Source: Dokdonella koreensis DS-123
Lineage (GTDB): Bacteria; Pseudomonadota; Gammaproteobacteria; Xanthomonadales; Rhodanobacteraceae
DNA: 64,000 nt
Assembly (NCBI RefSeq): GCF_001632775.1
Contig: NZ_CP015249.1
Coordinates: forward strand, 910,686-974,685
Reading direction: 5' to 3'
Part shown: in pieces, positions 57,914-64,000 of the stretch
Numbering within the stretch: position 1 is the stretch's first letter
How the letters are laid out: the number at the start of each line of letters is the position of its first letter
Translations under genes and position numbers: made by a program
Notes under the pieces: generated by a model
Databases searched by the model: none
What the model was told of the DNA's origin: nothing
Seen by the model: only the letters and a program-made list of their open reading frames with translations

Positions 57914-59124
57914 GGACAGGTGGATGGCGCGGCGGCGGCGCGGGCGGCCCGGCCGGTATCGTCGTCCAAGCCCTCGCGCGGTGGCAAGCCGGCGGCCGGT
58001 GTCGTCGCCTCGATCAGCCAGTCCACGACGCCGCGCAGGGCCGCGACCCGCCCGGCACCGGCGTCGCGCGCCGCTCGATAGAGCGCCAGCTGGCGGTCGG
58101 CACTGGTGCCCCCGGCGAGGATGCGGCGGATCGGCGCGAGGACGTCGCCGGCGCCGAGCGCGTGCGCGGACCGTTCGATGTCCGGGCTGGCCCGGTCGAT
58201 CCAGGCGCCGACGCCGTGCCGTTCCCCGGAGGCGTCCAGGAAGTCGGCGGCGACGCCGTGGCGCTTGGCACGCCAGCGGTTCTCGTCGACCAGCCGCCGC
58301 AGCGTGGCGCCCTGGCGCGTGTCGGGGTCCGGTCCGTGCAGGTGCGCATGCACGACGCAGCGGAACAGCGCGGCCAGCGCCAGGCTGTCCTCGAGCCGGG
58401 TGCAGCTGTCGGCGATGCGAAGCTCCAGCGTCGGGAAGCGGTGCGAGGGGCGGATCGCCCACCAGATCGACTGCCGGCCGTCGATGGCGCCGCCGCGTTC
58501 GAGCAGGTCGGCGAAGGCGTCGTAGCCGGCCTGGTCCTCGAACAGGTCCGGGATGCCGGTACGCGGCCATTCGTCGTAGGCGGCCTGCCGGTAGCTTTGC
58601 AGGCCGGTCGGTTGGCGGCTCCAGAACGGCGAGGAGGCCGACAGCGCCAGGAACACCGGCAGCCACGGCAGCAGGCGGTTCATCAGGCGCACCCGGTCGA
58701 TACCGTCGGGAACGCCGACGTGGACGTGCAGGCCGCAGACCAGGTTGCGCAGGCCGAGGATCTGGTAGTCGTCGAGCAGGCGTTCGTAGCGCTGCTTCGC
58801 ACTGACGACCTGACTGCGCCAGGCGGTCAACGGCTGGGTGCCGGCGGCGAGCACGCGCAGGCCGTGCCGCTGCGCGGTCTGCGCCAGCTCGCACCGCAAC
58901 CGCGTCATCGTCGCCGCCGCCGTGGTGGCATCGGAAAACACCGGCGAGACGATCTCGATCTGCGACTGCAACAATTCGCGACCGATGTGCTGGCCGAGCG
59001 CACGCCGGCAGTCGGACAGGAATCGCTTGGGCATGCGCGAGACCGCGCAGCGGCTGTCCGGGTCGACGAGGAAGAGTTCTTCCTCCAGACCGAAGGTGAA
59101 TGCGGTGTCGGTGCGCAGGGGCAT
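57910..59124 (-). CDS. YbdK-type carboxylate-amine/glutamate-cysteine ligase (GCS2)
   Basis: The 404-residue GCS2-family protein has FTFGLEEELFLVDPDS at the N-terminus. HVHVGVPDG follows, then SIWWAIRPSHRFPTLELRIADSCT in part, the family's active-site segments. E. coli YbdK has weak gamma-glutamylcysteine ligase activity. This enzyme may ligate glutamate to an amine, an idea supported by the coupled hydrolase. A role in glutathione synthesis is possible, since no gshA is in the window while gshB is. The ATG at 59124 is used; an alternative at 59154 adds ten residues. Confidence 0.9.
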   Translation of the reverse strand: MPLRTDTAFTFGLEEELFLVDPDSRCAVSRMPKRFLSDCRRALGQHIGRELLQSQIEIVSPVFSDATTAAATMTRLRCELAQTAQRHGLRVLAAGTQPLTAWRSQVVSAKQRYERLLDDYQILGLRNLVCGLHVHVGVPDGIDRVRLMNRLLPWLPVFLALSASSPFWSRQPTGLQSYRQAAYDEWPRTGIPDLFEDQAGYDAFADLLERGGAIDGRQSIWWAIRPSHRFPTLELRIADSCTRLEDSLALAALFRCVVHAHLHGPDPDTRQGATLRRLVDENRWRAKRHGVAADFLDASGERHGVGAWIDRASPDIERSAHALGAGDVLAPIRRILAGGTSADRQLALYRAARDAGAGRVAALRGVVDWLIEATTPAAGLPPREGLDDDTGRAARAAAAPSTCP

Positions 59125-59259
59125 GGCGCATCCTGGCCGAGCCTGCGCAAACACCGGCTAAACGCGTCGTGCCGGTTCGACCGATCTTCGTGATCGTGTC
59201 GACGAATCGGCCACCACGCCGGCAGCGGGCCGGTGTTCCGCCGCGAGGTGATGTCCGCC

Positions 59260-59292
59260 GCACCGGTACGAGGACCCGCCTCGTACCGGTGC
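59260..59292 (-). terminator. Hairpin after the metalloprotease gene
   Basis: A 13-bp perfect stem (59260–59272 with 59280–59292) with a 7-nt loop lies 6 bases past the protease stop codon on the minus strand. There is no T-run. Confidence 0.6.
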
Positions 59293-59298
59293 CTGCGA

Positions 59299-62200
59299 TC
59301 AGGGCCTGGCTTCGAAGTCGTCGGCGAACAGGCGGTCGGTGACGTCGGTCCGGCAGGTCACCACGACGTCGGTGACATCGGTGGTGCCGATGGTGCCGCT
59401 GCCGCTGGCGACCGTGCAGGCCTGTTCGGGATCGACCGGCTGGGTGGCGATGGTCACCGCATAGGCGCCGCCGGTGCTGATCCGCTCCGAGAATACGAAG
59501 CTGCCGTTGCCTTCGATTCGCAGTGCGGTGCCGCCGTTGAGTTGCAGGGCCAGGCCGGTGCCAGTCAGGCCGCCGACCATGCCACCGACCGTATAGTCCG
59601 GAATGAAGGCTGGGCTGATGCACCAATGTGTGAGCACGCCCGTGTCGCCGCTGGCGTTGTCGGCAACGGTCAGCGTCCAGGTGCCGCCGATGCTTTGACC
59701 GCCGAAGGCCAGGTCCAATGACTGGTTAGGGCGAAGGACGCCCGCGATTGCCGGAGGCGTGGCGTTGCACATGTTTTCGGCCGGCTCCGTCGACAGATCG
59801 TCGAGGATCGCGTCGATGTCCTGTCCATCGCAACCCCAGGTCGATGCCGGCACGCCTGGGCGATGGATCACGACGACGTCGTGGCCGCCGTGGCTGAGCG
59901 TGTAGGTGAGGTCGCCGACGTACGAATGAGTCGTCTTGATGTGCAGATTGAGGCGCTGGAGCAATCGCGTACCGGAGATCGTCATGTCGTCGCTCACCTG
60001 GCCCTCGTCCGGAATCGGCAGGCTGAGATCGCGGCAGACCAGACTGGTGGTGGTGAAGCGCGACGCGCTCGACAGGGCGTCGGTCCCGCAGGCATTGGTG
60101 GCACGCACGCGCCAGTAGTAGGTGGTGCCGCCACTGAGCGCCGATGTCGTCCAGGTCGTCGCGACCAGTCCGCTGGCATTGGCGACCGAGGTATCGAAGC
60201 TGGGGTCGGTGGCGACCTCGATTGCATAGGATGTTGCGCCGGGTACCGCTGACCAGGTGAAGGCGACTGGCGTGGCGACCCCGTTGGCGCCGTCGGCCGG
60301 CGTCTGCAGGACGGGCGGCGCCGACAGCGGCGCCGAGACCGTCAGCGCGACCGCCACATTGTGGCCGGGACTGCCGGCGGCGGTGCCGTTGACCGTGATC
60401 GCGTGGCTGCCGGGCGGCGTCGCGGTGCCGGTGGCGATCGTCAGGGTCGAGGTTGTGCCCGGCGAGACCGGGTTCGGTGCGAAGCTCGCGCTGGCAGCGG
60501 CCGGCAGCCCGGTGGCCGCCAGCGTCACCGGCTGGTTGAAGCCACCCTCGGCGATCACCTCGACTGGATAGGTGGCCGGTGTGCCGGCGCACACCGCCTG
60601 TGCGGCGGCCGGTACCGCCAGTGCGAAATCGGCGGCGCTGGCCGAGCAGGCCGGGCGGGTGCCGCAGGCGATGCCGTGTGCATTGAACGCGTCCCAGATC
60701 CGGCAGGCATTGGGCGTGCCGTTGGCGAGATTGCCGTCGTCGTCGTCGGCCGCGACGAACACCGTGTACCAGTTGGTGGCCCCGCAGCCGTTGACCGTCG
60801 CGGCGGTGTTGCACTGGCCGCCGCTTTCCACCCGGTAGGCGCTCTTGGACGGCGTCAGGCTGGCGTACCAGATCTGGTCCATCTGCCGCCAGCCCTTCTC
60901 CTCGCCGTGGGCGTCGATCAGCATGTGGGCCAGGTCCCAGTTGGCGCTGGAGGCGATGTAGCTCTCGCAGTGCCCCTCGTAGCCCATCGGTCCGCGGTAC
61001 GGCGCGCCGTTGGACGCGACGTACGGGCAGGCGACGCCGGTCAGGCCGACATAGGCGCCGCAGTTGATGCCTGACGAGGCGGTGACGTTGGCGGGCGTGG
61101 CCAGCGTGCGCGAGCCGAGCAGGCTGAAATCGTTGACGTCGCGCACGCCGGTGCACGTGGTGCAGCCTAAGCAGACCCGGCCGGGCCGGAAGTTCGGCCC
61201 AATGCAGCTGTCGCGGGTTTCCAGGAACGCGAACGTGTCGCCGACCGCTTCGCCGCTGCCGTACTCGTTGGCGGCGCCGCCGGTGTTGCTGTCCAGGCCG
61301 TGTCCCCATTCGTGCAGGAACACCGCGGCGATCTCGCCGGTGTTGGAACAGCCGCCGCCGGACTTGAAGAAGTTCAGCGAGCTGCCGTTCCAGGACGCGT
61401 TGCAGGTCTGGCTGATGTTCATGTTGGCGGTGACCGTGGTCCGCAGCCAGCTGTTGTCGGGCAGGATCGAGCGCGCCTTCTCGTTGATCCGCGTCAGGTG
61501 GTAGAAGCCGCTGCGCGAGGCATGCGTATTGCCGGCGCCGCCGGAACCGGGCGTGGTGCAGTCGGTGCCGAAGCCGCTGCCGAAGTCGAGGTTACCGGTG
61601 CTGGTGTTGCTGAGCGAGATCGATCCGCAGGCATCGCTCATGCGGAAGTAGCGGCCGTTGAGCGTCGAGGTGGCCGTACCGCCGGTGTAGTCGTAGACGC
61701 CTTCGCTGTCGGTGACCTTGGCGCCGTTGTTGGTGACGGCGGTGAACGGGAACGGGACGACGATCTCCGGATCGGTGTTGGTGTTCGGGTAGATGCCACC
61801 GGTGACCGTCGCGTCGGCATACACGGTCAGGTCGCGCGCCTCGACGACGTGGCCGTCATGGGCGTCGACCAGCACCTGCCAGGTCGCCCCGTCGCCTTCG
61901 AGGCGGAAGACGTAGCGCCACGCCAGCAGGTGGGCGTAGCCGCTGCCCCGTGCGCCGGAGAACGCCATGCCCGGCTGCTCGCCGGCCGGCAGGCGCGGAT
62001 GGATCGCCAGCGTGCCGGCCTCGACCGTCTCGGCCAGCCGCGTATCGGCGGGAAAGCCCAGCTCGCGCCAGGCCGCCGCGAAGGCGGCGTCGCGGGTCAG
62101 CGTCGGCGTCGCGTCGAGGGCGACTTCGCCGATCCGCTCGGCACCGAACTGCACGATGTTGCCGTGCGCGATGCGCAGGTAGACGAAGGCCCCTTCGACG

Positions 62201-62730
62201 CGGACGCCGTCGTGATACTGCGCGTACTCGAGGAACCAGCGCGGGCTGCCGTCGCCGAACGCGCTGCTGCGCGCCTCGTCCAGGCGCAGGTCCAGGCCGC
62301 GCGCGCCGAGCAGTTCGGCGGTCTCGTCGATGAAGCGGCGCCCCTCGCGCGCGACCTGTTCGCGGTCCGGCACCGCGTCCGGCGCGAGGCCGAACGCGGC
62401 CGGCGACAGCGTGTTGCCGCGCCCCGGGATCAGCGGCACGCCGCTGCCCTGGACCACGTTCGGCCGGTCGCCGCGCGTATCCCAGCGCAATTCCCACGCC
62501 GTGCCGTGCCGCTGCGTGAAACCGGCCAGGCGTGCTTGCAGCACGGCGTCGCGAACGGCATCGAGCCCGAGCGACGGCGTCACGTCGAGGGCGTCGTCGT
62601 GGAAGCTGCGGGCCGGCATCCGGCGCGTGGCCTCGGTGGCCGGGTCGGGCTGGTAGGGCTGGATCGCGGGCGCGGGCAGCGCGGCAAGCAGCAGCGACGC
62701 GACGAGCGCGGCCTTCGGTATGCGGAGCAT
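59299..62730 (-). CDS. Secreted fungalysin-like (M36) metalloprotease with FN3 and P domain
   Basis: The 1143-residue protein has a signal peptide (about 5–22), a propeptide with FTP-like features (about 60–300), and a zinc protease domain with HEWGH (473–477) and the third ligand probably Glu494 in SGEAVGD. Many Cys residues suggest disulfides (for example GRVCLGCTTCTG). Behind it are an Ig-like domain (about 690–800), an FN3 domain (about 805–900) and a proprotein-convertase P domain (about 905–1030: SYVGDLTYTLSHGG, GGTWTLTVADNASGDTGVL in part). The chain ends DRLFADDFEARP. AGGGGA before the ATG at 62730 supports the start. Confidence 0.92.
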   Translation of the reverse strand: MLRIPKAALVASLLLAALPAPAIQPYQPDPATEATRRMPARSFHDDALDVTPSLGLDAVRDAVLQARLAGFTQRHGTAWELRWDTRGDRPNVVQGSGVPLIPGRGNTLSPAAFGLAPDAVPDREQVAREGRRFIDETAELLGARGLDLRLDEARSSAFGDGSPRWFLEYAQYHDGVRVEGAFVYLRIAHGNIVQFGAERIGEVALDATPTLTRDAAFAAAWRELGFPADTRLAETVEAGTLAIHPRLPAGEQPGMAFSGARGSGYAHLLAWRYVFRLEGDGATWQVLVDAHDGHVVEARDLTVYADATVTGGIYPNTNTDPEIVVPFPFTAVTNNGAKVTDSEGVYDYTGGTATSTLNGRYFRMSDACGSISLSNTSTGNLDFGSGFGTDCTTPGSGGAGNTHASRSGFYHLTRINEKARSILPDNSWLRTTVTANMNISQTCNASWNGSSLNFFKSGGGCSNTGEIAAVFLHEWGHGLDSNTGGAANEYGSGEAVGDTFAFLETRDSCIGPNFRPGRVCLGCTTCTGVRDVNDFSLLGSRTLATPANVTASSGINCGAYVGLTGVACPYVASNGAPYRGPMGYEGHCESYIASSANWDLAHMLIDAHGEEKGWRQMDQIWYASLTPSKSAYRVESGGQCNTAATVNGCGATNWYTVFVAADDDDGNLANGTPNACRIWDAFNAHGIACGTRPACSASAADFALAVPAAAQAVCAGTPATYPVEVIAEGGFNQPVTLAATGLPAAASASFAPNPVSPGTTSTLTIATGTATPPGSHAITVNGTAAGSPGHNVAVALTVSAPLSAPPVLQTPADGANGVATPVAFTWSAVPGATSYAIEVATDPSFDTSVANASGLVATTWTTSALSGGTTYYWRVRATNACGTDALSSASRFTTTSLVCRDLSLPIPDEGQVSDDMTISGTRLLQRLNLHIKTTHSYVGDLTYTLSHGGHDVVVIHRPGVPASTWGCDGQDIDAILDDLSTEPAENMCNATPPAIAGVLRPNQSLDLAFGGQSIGGTWTLTVADNASGDTGVLTHWCISPAFIPDYTVGGMVGGLTGTGLALQLNGGTALRIEGNGSFVFSERISTGGAYAVTIATQPVDPEQACTVASGSGTIGTTDVTDVVVTCRTDVTDRLFADDFEARP

Positions 62731-62904
62731 GGAGATCCCCTGACGATGGACGGCCTGCCACCGGGCGCCCCACGCAGGCCGGCCGTACCGCCTGCAGCCG
62801 CCCCGGACGGTGGCTTGTGCACCGATTATGACGCAGCGGCCGACCGGCTGCCGCGGCCGCCGCCGGCAGCCGGCATCCCGGGCGGCCGCGGTGGCCGGTC
62901 GCGG

Positions 62905-63624
62905 TCAGGGCGTCGCGGCGGTGCGGTCGAGCAGGGCGACGGCCTCGGGAATGCCGCGCGCGTCGGTCACCTGGACCACGCGCGCATCCTCGGCGGAAAA
63001 CGCCGTGTCCATCTCCAGCGACCAGGTGGAGTGGTAGGGCATGTAGATGCCCCAGCCGCCGAGCTGGACGACCGGCGCGATGTCCGAGCGCAGCGAGTTG
63101 CCGACCATCGCGAACGCGCCGGGCGGGACCTCGCACTCGCGCAGCACGCGCGCATAGGCGTGCGGGTCCTTCTCGGTCACGATCTCGATCCGGTGGAACA
63201 GGTCGGCCAGGTGCGAGCGCACCACCTTGGCCTGCTGGTGGATCAGGTCGCCCTTGGTGATGAGCACGACGCGGTACGTGGTGGCGACGGCCTCCACCGC
63301 TTCGCGGATGCCCGGCAGCAGCTCGACCGGATGCGCCAGCACCTCCTTGCCGAGGCCGACCAGCCGGTGCAGGTCGGCGGCGCTGATGCGGCCGCAGGTG
63401 ACGTCATAGGCCGCCTCGATCATCGACAGCGTCATGCCCTTAGCGCCATAGCCGAACAGGCCGATGTTGCCGGTCTCGATCGCCAGCAGGCGCTCGTGCA
63501 CGCGCGCGTCGGCCAGGTCGATGTAGGCGCCGACGATGCGCTCGAACTCGGCCTGGGCCGCGTCGTAGTAGTCCTGGCTGTGCCAGAGCGTGTCGTCGCC
63601 GTCGAAACCAATCAGTTGCAGCAT
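62905..63624 (-). CDS. HAD-superfamily hydrolase
   Basis: The 239-residue protein has motif I GFDGDDTLW (nucleophile Asp8, Asp10), motif II VVLITKGD and motif III/IV MVGNSLRSDIAPVV. A helical cap lies between about 20 and 100. It is a phosphatase or phosphoglycolate/sugar-phosphatase-like enzyme of unknown substrate. It is downstream of the GGDEF gene on the same strand with 41 bases between and might be co-transcribed. Confidence 0.88.
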   Translation of the reverse strand: MLQLIGFDGDDTLWHSQDYYDAAQAEFERIVGAYIDLADARVHERLLAIETGNIGLFGYGAKGMTLSMIEAAYDVTCGRISAADLHRLVGLGKEVLAHPVELLPGIREAVEAVATTYRVVLITKGDLIHQQAKVVRSHLADLFHRIEIVTEKDPHAYARVLRECEVPPGAFAMVGNSLRSDIAPVVQLGGWGIYMPYHSTWSLEMDTAFSAEDARVVQVTDARGIPEAVALLDRTAATP

Positions 63625-63665
63625 CGGAACCTGAAGCCGTCATGCCGTGCAGGCGGAAGCCGATT

Positions 63666-64000
63666 CTACGCGCCTTCGGCCGCCGTCTCCTGGCCGGTCG
63701 CGCCGGCGGCCGGCTGCACGCGGTTGCGGCCGCGGGCCTTGGCGGCGTAGAGCGCGAGATCGACCGCGCGATAGAACGCATCGCCGTCGGCGTGCCGCAC
63801 CGGATCGTAGAGGCCGGCGCCGATGCTGACCGTGACCGGCAGCGAGCGGCCGTCGCAGATCAGCGGATCGCCCGCCAGCGCGTGACGGATCCGCTCGGCC
63901 TGGGACAGCGCGCCGGCCGCCACGGCGCCCTTGAGCACGACGCCGAATTCCTCGCCGCCGATCCGGGCCAGTACCGCGTCGTGGTCGCCGAACGCGATGC
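63666..64000 (-). CDS. Diguanylate cyclase (GGDEF) domain, C-terminal fragment
   Basis: The frame runs off the right edge of the window. What is visible (about 111 residues) contains the active-site loop GGEEF (near 63957), then FGVVLKGAVAAGALSQAERIRHAL in part and the closing helix LALYAAKARGRNRVQ. GGEEF is a catalytically competent form, so the protein probably makes cyclic di-GMP. The N-terminal sensor part is outside the window. No inhibitory I-site can be judged because that part is missing. Confidence 0.88.
   Translation of the reverse strand, partial: IAFGDHDAVLARIGGEEFGVVLKGAVAAGALSQAERIRHALAGDPLICDGRSLPVTVSIGAGLYDPVRHADGDAFYRAVDLALYAAKARGRNRVQPAAGATGQETAAEGA

Overview
The window is a GC-rich chromosomal segment with almost continuous coding. 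It most likely comes from a Lysobacterales (Xanthomonadales) gammaproteobacterium, perhaps of the Rhodanobacteraceae. This placement is inference from the gene set: gshB–tonB–yqgE–ruvX–pyrB next to a pil-chp chemosensory cluster, a 187-residue short-lid adenylate kinase, PPi-dependent phosphofructokinase with a proton-pumping pyrophosphatase, a CadC-like regulator with a repeat-rich sensor, and secreted proteins with LF-x-D-(G/D)-F tails. No rRNA, tRNA, CRISPR array, prophage or complete insertion sequence was seen.

Layout. 1–4142: a terminator, a parvulin-like periplasmic isomerase, then a Wzm/Wzt polysaccharide exporter with a methyltransferase that may be its chain terminator. 4425–8048 (minus): an SDR oxidoreductase, a LON-domain protein, mpl and adk. 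8213–11387: PPi-phosphofructokinase, a PlsC-type acyltransferase and a LysR regulator. 11539–13379: a TIGR03032-type protein and a degenerate sigma factor whose stop codon lies in the end of a 271-bp MITE-like element (13376–13646). 13823–16614: an ABC-F ATPase and a membrane acyltransferase. 16797–21010: K+-independent H+-pyrophosphatase and a secreted prolyl oligopeptidase, each followed by a hairpin terminator. 21076–21890: a non-coding repeat island with a large imperfect inverted repeat.

21909–26323: a TonB-family protein, then a compact operon of two roadblock/LC7 proteins and a kinase-like/metallophosphoesterase fusion, convergent with a RIO-like kinase gene. This is the best candidate here for an undescribed system. 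26437–39772 (minus): the type IV pilus chemosensory cluster in the order pilG, pilH, pilI, pilJ, chpA, chpB, chpC, followed by ispB. No pilK (CheR) gene is present. 39999–45569 (plus): gshB, tonB, yqgE, ruvX and pyrB in overlapping order, then a large lipoprotein of unknown function.

45607–62730 (minus): a DevBCA-like exporter (adaptor, ATPase, FtsX-type permease), two very large secreted proteins, a CadC-like regulator, a gamma-glutamyl pair (YbdK-type ligase and class I amidotransferase hydrolase) and a secreted M36-type metalloprotease. The three big secreted proteins share the short acidic-aromatic tail motif. The window ends with a HAD hydrolase and a truncated GGDEF diguanylate cyclase.

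Themes that link genes: surface glycan export and surface motility control; pyrophosphate-based energy metabolism (pfp plus hppA); gamma-glutamyl chemistry (gshB, the YbdK-type ligase, the PuuD-like hydrolase); and a secretome with its own exporter and regulator. Functions are assigned by motif recognition only; no database search was possible.
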